A DNA stretch of 64,000 nucleotides from Micromonospora halophytica (GCF_900090245.1 NZ_FMDN01000025.1:1-64000), one strand, 5' to 3'; positions 8,654 through 17,180 are shown, numbered from the stretch's first letter. Notes: generated by a model not told the origin, from the sequence alone. Made by a program: numbers and translations.

Positions 8654-9484
8654 TCAGGCGGTGCCGTCGAGTTCGGCGTAGCCGCGGCGGGCGGCGATCA
8701 GGGCGGGACGGGCACCGAAGGGCGCCTCGGCGGCCACCCGCTCAGGTGGGGCACCGGCGGTGTGCGCCGCCCGGATCAGCCAGGCCAGCTCGACCAGCTG
8801 CTCGTGCTGCGCCCGGACGAAGTCCACGTCGACCAGCTCGCCGTGCCCGGGCACCACCACCGTCGCGGGCGTGGTGAGCCGCAGCAGCTCGGCGACCGCG
8901 TCCGGCCACTGCAGCGGGTACGAGTCCTCGAAGGCGGGCGGGCCGCCCTGCTCGACCAGGTCGCCGGCGACCAGCACGTCGACGTCGGCTACGTGCACCA
9001 CCAGGTCGGCGTCGGTGTGCCCGCGACCCGGATGGCGCAGCACCACCCGGCGGCCACCCACGTCGAGCACGGCCTCGGTGTGCACCGGATGGGTCGGAGT
9101 CAGCAGCGCGGTGCCGGCGACCTCGGCGGCGAGCCCGGGGCGCTCGCCCCGCAGCTCCTCGTACGCCTCCCGGCGCAGCCGCTCCGGCGTGTCGCGCAGC
9201 GCGGCGGCGGCCAGTTCGTGCGCGTACACCGGCCGGGGCGGGTCGGAGGCGAGGGTGGCGTTGCCGAAACAGTGGTCGAAGTGGTGGTGGGTGTTGACCA
9301 GCGTCCACGGGTGACCGGTGACCGCACGCGCCGCCTCGGCCAGCCCGGCGGCCTGCCCGGCGGTGGAGAGGGTGTCCACCAGCAGCGCCTCGCCGTCCCC
9401 GACGACCAGCGTGACGTTGACGTCGAGCAGCGGCTCGCGCAGGACGTGGACCTGGTCGGCGACCTCGGTGAACCGGAGGCTCAT
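8654..9484 (-). CDS. MBL-fold metallo-hydrolase
   Basis: A 276-residue metallo-beta-lactamase-fold protein. The dinuclear metal motif is clear (THHHFDHCFGN, around residues 64-74), followed by an HPGRGHTDADLV segment, a GDLVEQGGPP segment bearing the bridging Asp, and VVPGHGELVD bearing a late His ligand. This arrangement fits glyoxalase II or quorum-quenching-like hydrolases acting on thioesters or lactones. The ATG at 9484 overlaps the stop of the upstream thioesterase in an ATGA junction, so the two are translationally coupled and probably work together. The pairing suggests a thioester or toxic acyl compound as substrate, but this is inference. The gene is followed by the truncated efflux remnant. 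Confidence 0.85.
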   Translation of the reverse strand: MSLRFTEVADQVHVLREPLLDVNVTLVVGDGEALLVDTLSTAGQAAGLAEAARAVTGHPWTLVNTHHHFDHCFGNATLASDPPRPVYAHELAAAALRDTPERLRREAYEELRGERPGLAAEVAGTALLTPTHPVHTEAVLDVGGRRVVLRHPGRGHTDADLVVHVADVDVLVAGDLVEQGGPPAFEDSYPLQWPDAVAELLRLTTPATVVVPGHGELVDVDFVRAQHEQLVELAWLIRAAHTAGAPPERVAAEAPFGARPALIAARRGYAELDGTA

Positions 9485-9885
9485 GAGACCCGCACGGCGC
9501 GTTCCACGAAGCGCTGCCGGTCGACCAGCACCCGCTCCACCCGGCCCTGCGCCACCGTCTCGCCGTCGTCGGTGACCGTCACCTCGAAGACCAGCCGGCG
9601 GCCGTCGACCGCACCGAGCCGGGCCTGCGCCACCACCGTCCGGCCGACCGGCGTGGCCGCCAGGTGCTCCAGTTCGATCCGGCTCCCCACCGTGGTCCGC
9701 CCGGGCGGCATCCGGGTGGCGGTGGCCGCGACGGTGGCCGCTTCGGCCAGGGCGAGCACCCGGGGCGTGCCGAGCACCGGCACGTCGCCCGAGCCCACCG
9801 CCTGTGCGGTGTCGGCCTCGGTGACGGTCAGCTCGACCCGGGCGGTCAGCCCGGGCGGGAAGGGCGGCTCCGGCTGCTCCTGCAT
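9481..9885 (-). CDS. FlK-like hotdog-fold thioesterase
   Basis: A 134-residue single hotdog domain. Thr40, Glu48 and His74 fall at the spacing of the catalytic triad of the fluoroacetyl-CoA thioesterase FlK (Thr42, Glu50, His76), within VPVLGTPRVLALAEAA and ELEHLAATPVG. The family hydrolyses acyl-CoA thioesters, often small or toxic ones; fluoroacetyl-CoA itself is not implied because most FlK-like proteins lack that specificity. The ATG at 9885 is preceded by TACGCT (9892-9897 on the reverse strand) with a 6-base spacer, which suggests a leaderless transcript and supports this start over longer frames. The stop overlaps the start of the MBL hydrolase gene by four bases. Confidence 0.8.
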   Translation of the reverse strand: MQEQPEPPFPPGLTARVELTVTEADTAQAVGSGDVPVLGTPRVLALAEAATVAATATRMPPGRTTVGSRIELEHLAATPVGRTVVAQARLGAVDGRRLVFEVTVTDDGETVAQGRVERVLVDRQRFVERAVRVS

Positions 9886-10183
9886 GGACCGAGCGTAGTG
9901 CAGGAGAGCCGGAGCCGTCCGGTGTCCCGGCCGGGCCGGCGGCACCTCCACCGCCGCGCTCGACCGTCCGGACGCCGACCTCCCGGTCGCGGCCGACCTC
10001 GCCGGGCACGGCCTCGGGCGACCGGATCGAGGTGGAGCCGGTTCCCGCCGGGGACGATCCGGCGGAACGGGTGCGGTCACGCCCTGATCACCGGCCCCGG
10101 CGCCGCCGGACCGCACCCGGGCCGGACCCGCCCCGGACGGTCGGCGTCGGTCGATGCGTCAGCCGCCGTTAACCTTGACCGCG

Positions 10184-11218
10184 ATGGCCGTCGTGACTGA
10201 CCCCCAGCCCCCCGCCCCGACCGGACCCGCCGCGTCCCCCGACGGCGGGCGCCGCCGCGTGATCGCGATGTCGGTCTGGGGCGTCGCCTTCGTCGTCGCC
10301 TGGCTGGCGATCGGCCTGCCCACCGACCCGGCGTACGCCTTCCTCTGGATCTGGGCGGCCACCATCGCCTGGAACTCCTCCCGGCCGTGGCGCAGCCACC
10401 TGCACTTCGCCCGGGACTGGGTTCCGGTGGTGCTGCTGCTGGCCGTCTACAACCTCTCCCGGGGGTTCGCCGACAACGGGGCCACCCCGCACGCCTACGA
10501 GCTGATCGTCGCCGACCGGGTGATGTTCGGCTGGGCCACCGGTGGCCAGGTGCCCACGGTCTGGCTCCAGGAGCACCTGTACCGGCCCGAGGTGCACTGG
10601 TGGGACGTGGCGGTGAGCTGGGTGTACTTCTCCCACTTCGTGGTGGCGCTGGCCGCCGCCGCGGTGCTCTGGCTGCGCAACCGGAGCCGGTGGGCCGCCT
10701 ACATGCGGCGGTTCGGGTTCCTCTGCGCCGCCGGCCTGGTCACCTACTTCCTCTACCCGGCCGCCCCGCCGTGGTGGGCGGCACAGAACGGCCTGCTCAC
10801 CGAGGTCGCCCGGATCTCCACCCGGGGCTGGAAGGCGTTCGGCATGCACGGCGCGGGCAACCTGCTCAACGCCGGCCAGATCGCCTCCAACCCGGTGGCC
10901 GCGATGCCGTCGCTGCACACCGCGTGGGCGCTGTTCGTGGTGCTGTTCTTCCTCCGCGCCACCCGCAAGCGCTGGTGGCCGCTGCTGCTCGCGTATCCGC
11001 TGGCGATGACCTTCACGCTGGTCTACTCCGGCGAGCACTACGTGATCGACGTGCTGGTCGGCTGGGCGTACGTCGGGCTGACGTTCCTGGTGGTCGGCCT
11101 GGCCGAGCGCTGGTGGGCCGCCCACCGGGCACGCCGCCGGCCGGTCGGGGTCGAGCCCGCCGCCGTTGCCGACCAGGCGGGCGAACCCGCGGCGGCGGCC
11201 GAGCCGGCCCGCCGCTGA
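10184..11218 (+). CDS. PAP2-family membrane phosphatase/transferase (AUR1-like)
   Basis: The 344-residue integral membrane protein has about six hydrophobic segments. The PAP2 active-site parts are present: YPAAPPWW, AMPSLHTAWALF (second motif with the catalytic His) and SGEHYVIDVLVGW (third motif with the His and Asp of the relay). This layout is that of AUR1/inositol phosphorylceramide synthase-like proteins, which transfer or remove lipid phosphate head groups at the membrane. The substrate in this organism is unknown. An ATG at 10154 would add ten residues. I prefer 10184 because TAACCT at 10170-10175 ends eight bases before it and no Shine-Dalgarno precedes either ATG. The C-terminal 30 residues are Ala/Glu/Pro-rich and probably disordered. 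Confidence 0.82.
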   Translation: MAVVTDPQPPAPTGPAASPDGGRRRVIAMSVWGVAFVVAWLAIGLPTDPAYAFLWIWAATIAWNSSRPWRSHLHFARDWVPVVLLLAVYNLSRGFADNGATPHAYELIVADRVMFGWATGGQVPTVWLQEHLYRPEVHWWDVAVSWVYFSHFVVALAAAAVLWLRNRSRWAAYMRRFGFLCAAGLVTYFLYPAAPPWWAAQNGLLTEVARISTRGWKAFGMHGAGNLLNAGQIASNPVAAMPSLHTAWALFVVLFFLRATRKRWWPLLLAYPLAMTFTLVYSGEHYVIDVLVGWAYVGLTFLVVGLAERWWAAHRARRRPVGVEPAAVADQAGEPAAAAEPARR

Positions 11219-11222
11219 GCCG

Positions 11223-12836
11223 TCAGCCGGTCCGCCGTGCGGCGTGCGACCGGGCGGTCAGCTCCGCGGCGAGCACCCACGCCTCGGCCAGGTCGCGGTG
11301 GTGCGCCACGGCGCCGCCGCCGGACGCGGTGTCCGCGTGCACCGTGGCCAGCCGCAGCCGCCGCTGCACCGGCCCCTGCACCACCCGCACGCTCTGGATC
11401 CGGGCGTACGGCACGATCACCAGCCGGCGGGTCAGCAGGCCCGACCGTACGGCGAAGACCCGCTCGTCCAGGCCCGCCCCGAGCACCCGGACGCTCAGCG
11501 GGCGCAGCCAGCGGGCCCGGGCCGGCGGCGGCGCCAGCGGCAGCCCGGTCAGCCGTACCCCGGGCAGCACCTCCGCCACGATCCGCACACCGGTGGGCAG
11601 GTCCCCGACGGGCAGCAGCCGGTCGGGGCGATTGCGGTCGTCCGGCTCCCCGGTGGAGTAGCCGGCCACCTCCAGCCGTAGCCGCAGCCAGCCCTTGACC
11701 CGCCAGAGCAGCGGCCAGGTCACCCCCACCGTCTGCACCCGGTCCAACGGGACGGTCTGCACGCGGGTCTCCAGCAGGCCGTTGCGCACCCGCAGGCTGT
11801 CGTCCTCCCGGGCCAGCCGGAAGTTCCAGTCGTCCAGCACCCGGCGGACCGGTTGCAGCAGGACACCGGCCATCGCGGTCAACGTGCTGGCCACCGCGAT
11901 GAACGACCAGGAGCCCTCGGAGAGGAACTGCGCCACCACGAACACCACGCCGAGCGGGAGCAGGAACGCCTGCGGGGTGAGCAGTTGACTGACCAGCAGA
12001 TCGGCGTTGCGTACCGCGTGCAGCGGACGCCCGGTGGCCTCGGGTCGCGGCCCGGGCCCGCCGGGCACGACCGCCGCGCCCGGCTGGTGTGCCGGCGCCC
12101 GACCGGCCACGCTGAGCAGCCGCTGCCGCAGTGCCGCCGCGTCACCCACGCCGAGGTACGCCAGTGGGGCCTCGGTCTTGCCGCCGCCGACCACCTCCAG
12201 GCGCAGCTCCGCCAGGCCGGTCAGCTGGGCGAGCAGCGGCCGGACCACCTCCACCGCCTGCAACCGCTCCAGCGGGATCGCCCGGGTGCGCCGCCACAGC
12301 AGCCCCTCGTGGATCCGCAGCTCCCGCCCGACGATGTGGTAACCGGTGTTCCACCAGCTGACCACCGCCAGCACGGTGGCGCCGAGCGCGAGCACCACCA
12401 CCATCGCCACGAACCAGCCGAAGCCCACCCGGGACAGCGTCGACCAGGAGAGCCCGGCGATCACCACGACCAGCGACTTCGCGCCGTGCAGCATCGGGCT
12501 GAGCGGGTGCAGCCGCTGCCGTGGCTCCGCCCCGGGCGGGCCGGCCGGCGTGATGCCGGCAATCTCGGCCGGGGGCGTGGCCCAGGGCCCGGCCGCGCCG
12601 GGGACGGTCGGCGGCGTACCCCCGGGGTGGCCCACCGGGGGGCCCGCGGGTGGGCCGGCGGCGGGCTCGCCGTGCGGGCCGGCGGCGGTGGGCGGCGCCA
12701 CGGGCGGTGCCGGCGACGCGGCCCCACCCCCGTCGGGCGGGCCGGCCGGCCGGGACCACGGGTCCGGCCACGCCGGGTCGGCGGGCTCCCGGGCACAGTC
12801 CGGCGCGACCTCCGGCCCGCCGGAGCTCTCGGTCAC
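11223..12836 (-). CDS. PH-domain (bPH2) membrane protein, YdbT-like
   Basis: This 537-residue protein begins with a long Pro/Gly/Ala-rich cytoplasmic tail (about 1-110). Pairs of hydrophobic helices then precede bacterial PH-like domains: the pattern WNTGYHIVGRELRIHEGLLWRRTRAIPLERLQAVEVVRP occurs around 165-210 and recurs twice later (NFRLAREDDSLRVRNGLLETR..., VFAVRSGLLTRRLVIVPYARIQSVRV...). Three such copies are typical of B. subtilis YdbT-like proteins. The GTG start at 12836 follows GGAGGGG and overlaps the stop of the upstream PH gene by four bases (GTGA). YdbS/YdbT pairs in Bacillus help resist sublancin and other envelope-active agents; a similar envelope role here is inference. Confidence 0.82.
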   Translation of the reverse strand: MTESSGGPEVAPDCAREPADPAWPDPWSRPAGPPDGGGAASPAPPVAPPTAAGPHGEPAAGPPAGPPVGHPGGTPPTVPGAAGPWATPPAEIAGITPAGPPGAEPRQRLHPLSPMLHGAKSLVVVIAGLSWSTLSRVGFGWFVAMVVVLALGATVLAVVSWWNTGYHIVGRELRIHEGLLWRRTRAIPLERLQAVEVVRPLLAQLTGLAELRLEVVGGGKTEAPLAYLGVGDAAALRQRLLSVAGRAPAHQPGAAVVPGGPGPRPEATGRPLHAVRNADLLVSQLLTPQAFLLPLGVVFVVAQFLSEGSWSFIAVASTLTAMAGVLLQPVRRVLDDWNFRLAREDDSLRVRNGLLETRVQTVPLDRVQTVGVTWPLLWRVKGWLRLRLEVAGYSTGEPDDRNRPDRLLPVGDLPTGVRIVAEVLPGVRLTGLPLAPPPARARWLRPLSVRVLGAGLDERVFAVRSGLLTRRLVIVPYARIQSVRVVQGPVQRRLRLATVHADTASGGGAVAHHRDLAEAWVLAAELTARSHAARRTG

Positions 12837-13351
12837 AGCCCCTCCGCGCGGTCTTCGCCGAGCGCGGTGAGCCGGTCGCGCAGTCGGGACGCCTCCGCCG
12901 GCCGCAGCCCGGGAACCCGGGCGTCGCTGGCCGCCGCGGCGGTGTGCAACTGCACCGTGGCCAGGCCGAACGCCCGCTCCAGCGGGCCGGCGCTGACGTC
13001 GACGAACTGCATCCGCGAGTACGGCACGATGGAGAGCCGGCGAACCAGCAGCCCGTGCCGGACCAGCAGGTCGTTCTCGCGCTCGGCGTACCCCCAGGCG
13101 TGCACCGCCCGGACGATCGCCACCGCCCGCCACAGGCCCAGCAGCAGCACCACGCCGAACGCGACGCCGACCAGCCGGTGACCGCTGAGCGCCCAGCCGA
13201 CGCCGAGGCCCACCAGCAGCACGGCCAGGCCCGTGGCCAACCGGAGCAGCTCCACCCAGATCAGGTCGCGGGAGATCGGCTGCCAGCGGACCGTGTCCGG
13301 CCAGGGTTCCAGGGCGCTGACCGGGGGCTGTGCCGGCTCGGGCCCGTTCAC
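12833..13351 (-). CDS. PH-domain (bPH2) membrane protein, YdbS-like
   Basis: A 172-residue protein with two hydrophobic helices (about 33-72) followed by one bacterial PH-like domain (YAERENDLLVRHGLLVRRLSIVPYSRMQFVDVSAGPLERAFGLATVQLHTAAA, about 82-135). It corresponds to YdbS, the single-domain partner of the larger neighbouring protein, and is coupled to it by a GTGA overlap. The GTG at 13351 is chosen because longer in-frame extensions run through low-complexity sequence and overlap the upstream small gene. The three leftward genes form one operon starting near 13610. Confidence 0.8.
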   Translation of the reverse strand: MNGPEPAQPPVSALEPWPDTVRWQPISRDLIWVELLRLATGLAVLLVGLGVGWALSGHRLVGVAFGVVLLLGLWRAVAIVRAVHAWGYAERENDLLVRHGLLVRRLSIVPYSRMQFVDVSAGPLERAFGLATVQLHTAAAASDARVPGLRPAEASRLRDRLTALGEDRAEGL

Positions 13352-13373
13352 CGGAAACGTCCGCTCTGCGCGT

Positions 13374-13604
13374 TCACGCCTCGAGCGTATGCGATCCGGG
13401 CAGCGCCGCGACCTCGCGCAGGAAGCCGCGCGCGTCGAGGAAGTCGCCCAGGGACGTCCGGTGCTCCGGACAGGCCAGCCACGTCTTGCGGCGCTCCGGG
13501 GTGTGCAGGCGGGGATTGTTCCAGCGCAAGGCCCAGACGGCCGCGGCGCGACACCCACGGGCCGAACACATCGGGGCCTCGTCGGCGGGGGTGGGTACGG
13601 TCAC
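13374..13604 (-). CDS. Small Cys-containing conserved protein, possible zinc-ribbon
   Basis: A 76-residue protein with paired cysteines near the N-terminus (MCSARGCRAAAVWALRWNN) and a CPEH motif about 35 residues later, which together could bind one zinc ion. Small actinobacterial proteins of this kind are conserved but have no assigned function as far as I know. I choose the GTG at 13604 because TAGACT (13612-13617, reverse strand) ends seven bases before it, a leaderless-type promoter. An internal ATG at 13571 would leave 65 residues and is less likely. It sits 22 bases upstream of the YdbS-like gene and probably heads that operon. Confidence 0.65.
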   Translation of the reverse strand: MTVPTPADEAPMCSARGCRAAAVWALRWNNPRLHTPERRKTWLACPEHRTSLGDFLDARGFLREVAALPGSHTLEA

Positions 13605-13842
13605 CCGGGCCAGTCTAGGCGGGGCACCGGAAGATTCAGCGCCGGGCGGCCACGGGGGGAGCCGCCCGGCGACGGGGTGAATCGTACACGCGCCGGACCC
13701 TTCCGTGTCCACCCTCGTTCAGCGATTCGGTCACCGGCGGCGGCGTGGCGGAAATCGGGTTCTCCCTCCGTCGGCTCTCAGTCGGGCATGCGAGTCTTGA
13801 TACGCACCACGACGCGACGACCGACCATGCTGTGGAGGACCG

Positions 13843-14955
13843 GTGGCCCAGCCGACCACGCCCGACGCCCCCAACCCGAACGGGGCGGCCCCGGAGCAAC
13901 CCGCGCCGGTGAGCACCCCGGCCCAGGACGCCACCCTGCTGGAACGGGCGCTGTTCGAGATCAAACGGGTCATCGTCGGGCAGGACCGGATGGTCGAGCG
14001 GATGTTCGTCGCGCTGCTGGCCCGGGGGCACTGCCTGCTGGAGGGCGTACCCGGGGTGGCGAAGACCCTCGCGGTGGAGACCCTGGCCAAGGTGGTCGGC
14101 GGCGACTTCGCCCGGGTGCAGTTCACCCCCGACCTGGTTCCCGCCGACATCATGGGCACCCGGATCTACCGGCAGTCCAGCGAGAAGTTCGACGTCGAGC
14201 TCGGCCCGGTCTTCGTCAACTTCCTGCTCGCCGACGAGATCAACCGGGCGCCGGCCAAGGTGCAGTCGGCGCTGCTGGAGGTGATGAGCGAGCGGCAGGT
14301 CTCCATCGGCGGCGAGACGCACCGGGTGCCCGACCCGTTCCTGGTGATGGCCACCCAGAACCCGATCGAGCAGGAGGGCGTCTACCCGCTGCCGGAGGCG
14401 CAGCGGGACCGCTTCCTCATGAAGATCGTGGTGGGCTACCCGACCGACGCCGAGGAACGGGAGATCGTTTACCGGATGGGCGTGGCCGCGCCGGAGCCCG
14501 CCCAGGTCTTCACCACCGACGACCTGCTCGCCCTCCAGCGCAAGGCCGACCAGGTGTTCGTGCACAACGCGCTGGTCGACTACGCGGTGCGGCTGGTGCT
14601 GGCCACCCGTACCCCGGCCGAGCACGGCATGCCGGACGTCGCCCGGCTCATCCAGTACGGCGCCAGCCCGCGCGCCTCGCTCGGGCTGGTCCGGGCCACC
14701 CGGGCGCTGGCCCTGCTGCGCGGCCGGGACTACGCGCTCCCGCAGGACGTGCAGGACATCGCCCCGGACATCCTGCGCCACCGGCTCGTGCTCAGCTACG
14801 ACGCGCTCGCCGACGACGTGCCCGCCGACCACGTGGTGCACCGGGTCATGTCGACCATCCCGCTGCCGTCGGTCGCGCCCCGGCAGCAGGCCGGCCCGAT
14901 GACTCCACCGGTCAGCGCCCCACCCGGGGCCGGCTGGCCCGGGCAGCGGCCGTGA
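13843..14955 (+). CDS. MoxR-family AAA+ ATPase
   Basis: The 370-residue protein is a MoxR AAA+ ATPase. It has Walker A GVPGVAKTL (about 70-78), Walker B FLLADEINRAP, sensor 1 ATQNP and an arginine-finger region EAQRDRF; the C-terminal lid contains GASPRASLGL. MoxR proteins act as chaperone-like ATPases that help assemble or activate VWA-domain proteins. The two downstream genes encode exactly those partners. The GTG start at 13843 follows TGGAGGA. The stop overlaps the next gene start by four bases. The N-terminal 30 residues are Pro-rich and probably disordered. Confidence 0.92.
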   Translation: MAQPTTPDAPNPNGAAPEQPAPVSTPAQDATLLERALFEIKRVIVGQDRMVERMFVALLARGHCLLEGVPGVAKTLAVETLAKVVGGDFARVQFTPDLVPADIMGTRIYRQSSEKFDVELGPVFVNFLLADEINRAPAKVQSALLEVMSERQVSIGGETHRVPDPFLVMATQNPIEQEGVYPLPEAQRDRFLMKIVVGYPTDAEEREIVYRMGVAAPEPAQVFTTDDLLALQRKADQVFVHNALVDYAVRLVLATRTPAEHGMPDVARLIQYGASPRASLGLVRATRALALLRGRDYALPQDVQDIAPDILRHRLVLSYDALADDVPADHVVHRVMSTIPLPSVAPRQQAGPMTPPVSAPPGAGWPGQRP

Positions 14956-15935
14956 CCACACCCGTGCGACCGGCGGCCGGCGGCGAACGCGACGAGGCGG
15001 TGCTGGCGCGGCTGCAACTGCTGGTCACCCGCAAGCTCGACGGCCTGCTCCAGGGCGACTACGCCGGGCTGCTGCCCGGACCGGGCAGCGAGGCGGGGGA
15101 GTCCCGCGAGTACCGGCCCGGCGACGACGTACGCCGGATGGACTGGCCGGTCACCGCCCGGACCACCATGCCGCACGTGCGGCGTACGGTGGCCGACCGG
15201 GAGCTGGAGACCTGGCTGGCGGTCGACCTCTCGGCCAGTCTCGACTTCGGCACCGGACGGTGGCTCAAGCGGGACGTGGTGGTCGCGGCGGCGGCCGCGC
15301 TCACCCACCTGACCGTGCGGGGCGGCAACCGGATCGGCGCGGTCATCGGCACCGGCGCCGAGCCGCCCGCCCGGACCGGCCGGTGGCGTGCCGCCCCACC
15401 CCCGCCGACCGGGCCGGGGGTGCTGACCCGGGTGCCGGCGCGCTCCGGCCGCCGGGAGGCGCAGGCCCTGCTCCGGGCCGTCGCGCACACCCCGGTACGG
15501 CCCGGCCGCAGTGACCTGGGCGCGTTGGTGGACCTGCTCAACCGGCCGCCGCGCCGCCGGGGCCTGGCCGTGGTGATCTCGGACTTCCTGGCGCCGCCGG
15601 CGCAGTGGGGCCGGCCGCTGCGTAAGCTGCGGGTCCGGCACGACGTGCTGGCGATCGAGGTGGTCGACCCGCGTGAGCTGGAGCTTCCGGACGTGGGGGT
15701 GCTGCCGGTGGTCGACCCGGAGACCGGTGAGCTGCACGAGGTGCAGACCGCCGACGCCGGGTTGCGCCGGCGGTACGCCGACGCGGCGGCCGCCCAGCGC
15801 GGCGCGATCGCCGCGGAACTGCGCGCCGCCGGCGCCGGACACCTGCGTCTGCGTACCGACCGAGACTGGCTGCTGGACATGGTGCGATTCGTGGCCGCGC
15901 AGCGGCACGCCCGCACCCGGGGGACGACTCGATGA
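14952..15935 (+). CDS. DUF58 protein, MoxR partner
   Basis: A 327-residue DUF58 protein. It has the diagnostic segment SREYRPGDDVRRMDWPVTARTTMPHVR (about 48-75) followed by a VWA-like fold with LAVDLSASLDFG and VISDFLAP. Unlike many DUF58 proteins it has no N-terminal membrane helices, so it is probably cytoplasmic or membrane-associated. It lies between the MoxR ATPase and the VWA membrane protein, overlapping each by four bases (GTGA before, ATGA after), so all three are translationally coupled. MoxR-DUF58-VWA operons are linked to envelope maturation or stress, but the client protein here is unknown. Confidence 0.9.
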   Translation: MTTPVRPAAGGERDEAVLARLQLLVTRKLDGLLQGDYAGLLPGPGSEAGESREYRPGDDVRRMDWPVTARTTMPHVRRTVADRELETWLAVDLSASLDFGTGRWLKRDVVVAAAAALTHLTVRGGNRIGAVIGTGAEPPARTGRWRAAPPPPTGPGVLTRVPARSGRREAQALLRAVAHTPVRPGRSDLGALVDLLNRPPRRRGLAVVISDFLAPPAQWGRPLRKLRVRHDVLAIEVVDPRELELPDVGVLPVVDPETGELHEVQTADAGLRRRYADAAAAQRGAIAAELRAAGAGHLRLRTDRDWLLDMVRFVAAQRHARTRGTTR

Positions 15936-16882
15936 TCCGCTTTCTGCAACCGTGGTGGCTGCTGGCTGTGCTGCCGGTGCTCGCCCTCGCCGCGCTCTAC
16001 GTCTGGCGGCAGCGGCACCGTCGGGCGTACGCGATGCGCTTCACCAACGTGGACCTGCTGCGTACCGTGGCGCCGAAGGGACTGGGCTGGCGGCGGCACG
16101 CGGCGGCCACCGCGTTCCTGCTCGCCCTGCTGGCGCTCGCCACCGGGATGGCCCGCCCGGCGGTGGACACCCGGGAGCCGCTGGAGCGGGCCACGGTCAT
16201 GCTCGCCATCGACGTGTCGCTGTCCATGCAGGCCGACGACGTGTCGCCGAACCGGCTGGAGGCCGCCCAGGAGGCGGCCAAACAGTTCGTCGGCGAGCTG
16301 CCGGAGAGTTACAACGTCGGGCTCATCTCCTTCGCCAAGTCGGCGAACGTGCTGGTCGCGCCCACCAAGGACCGGGGGGCGGTGACGGTGGCGATCGACG
16401 GGCTGACCCTGGCCGAGGCGACCGCCACCGGTGAGGCGGTCTTCACCTGCCTGGAGGCGATCCGTTCGGTGCCGGCCGACGGCGCGGCCGGCATCCCGCC
16501 GGCCCGGATCGTGCTGCTCTCCGACGGGTACCGCACCTCGGGCCGGTCGGTGGAGGAGGCGGCAGCAGCGGCGCAGGCGGCGAACGTCCCGGTCTCCACC
16601 ATCGCCTTCGGCACCGACTCCGGTCAGGTGGAGATCAACGGCCAGCCGCAGCGGGTGCCGGTGGACCGGCTGGCGCTGGCACAGCTCGCCGAGACCACCG
16701 AGGGCTACTTCTACGAGGCCGCCTCGGTCGCCGAGCTGAAGCAGGTCTACCAGGACATGGGCAGCTCGATCGGATTCCGCACCGAGCCCCGCGAGATCAC
16801 CCAGTGGTACGCCGGGGTGGCGCTGCTGCTGGCGCTCTGCGCCGGCGGGCTGAGCCTGCTCTGGACGTCCCGGATGCTCTGA
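15932..16882 (+). CDS. VWA-domain membrane protein (BatA-like)
   Basis: The 316-residue protein has two N-terminal transmembrane helices (about 8-26 and 53-70), a VWA domain (about 88-270), and a C-terminal transmembrane helix (about 291-309). The metal-ion-dependent adhesion site is complete: DVSLS (near 91), a Thr in EATATGEAVF, and LLSDGYRTSG. This is the BatA/BatB layout, in which the VWA domain is displayed on the membrane. It closes the MoxR-DUF58-VWA operon. I see no further gene in the operon, and the repeat-rich intergenic stretch begins about 80 bases on. Confidence 0.9.
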   Translation: MIRFLQPWWLLAVLPVLALAALYVWRQRHRRAYAMRFTNVDLLRTVAPKGLGWRRHAAATAFLLALLALATGMARPAVDTREPLERATVMLAIDVSLSMQADDVSPNRLEAAQEAAKQFVGELPESYNVGLISFAKSANVLVAPTKDRGAVTVAIDGLTLAEATATGEAVFTCLEAIRSVPADGAAGIPPARIVLLSDGYRTSGRSVEEAAAAAQAANVPVSTIAFGTDSGQVEINGQPQRVPVDRLALAQLAETTEGYFYEAASVAELKQVYQDMGSSIGFRTEPREITQWYAGVALLLALCAGGLSLLWTSRML

Positions 16883-16965
16883 CCCGCTCCGCCCGTGACA
16901 ACTCCCGACCGCCCTGTCGTCGGGCCGGGCGACGGCGGGGAGCATCCGTGGGGCGAGGCGCCTGG

Positions 16966-17031
16966 CACGATCGTGCTCGATCCAGGAAAGAGTGGCCTCC
17001 GGGTGGCGGCGAGGCCACTACATCCTGGATC
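16966..17031. repeat. Intergenic inverted repeat, degenerate member of a genome repeat family
   Basis: Nested arms 16979-16987/17023-17031 (9 bp) and 16991-16998/17012-17019 (8 bp) can form an interrupted stem. The left side, GATCGTGCTCGATCC then AGGAAA, repeats almost exactly the left arm of the perfect inverted repeat at 49362-49385. It follows the VWA gene by about 85 bases and may act as its terminator. Confidence 0.65.
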
Positions 17032-17090
17032 CAGCGCGATCCGGCGCGATCCGGCGCGTGTCGGCGCGTGTCGGCGCGTGTCGGCGGGGT
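17031..17090. repeat. Tandem decamer repeat
   Basis: Six consecutive 10-bp units are variants of CCGGCGCGAT or TCGGCGCGTG (17031, 17041, 17051, 17061, 17071, 17081); the last is degraded. The period equals about one helical turn. The array directly abuts the preceding inverted repeat. Confidence 0.8.
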
Positions 17091-17093
17091 GGG

Positions 17094-17180
17094 TCAGTGA
17101 CCGCCGCCGGCCAGCACGAAGACGACGGCCACCCAGACGGCGGCGAGGGTGAATCCCAGCGGGGCGACGTAACGGCTCAT
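17094..17180 (-). CDS. Small single-pass membrane protein (28 residues)
   Basis: A short ORF from the ATG at 17180 to a TGA at 17094-17096. It starts MSRYVAPLG, then has a hydrophobic stretch of about 18 residues (FTLAAVWVAVVFVLAGG) and ends in GGH. The composition is that of one transmembrane helix with a short basic N-terminus. A GGAG element lies at 17188-17191 (reverse strand), seven bases before the ATG. No long reading frame on either strand explains this segment better. Small actinobacterial membrane peptides like this are easily missed. Function is unknown. Confidence 0.55.
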   Translation of the reverse strand: MSRYVAPLGFTLAAVWVAVVFVLAGGGH

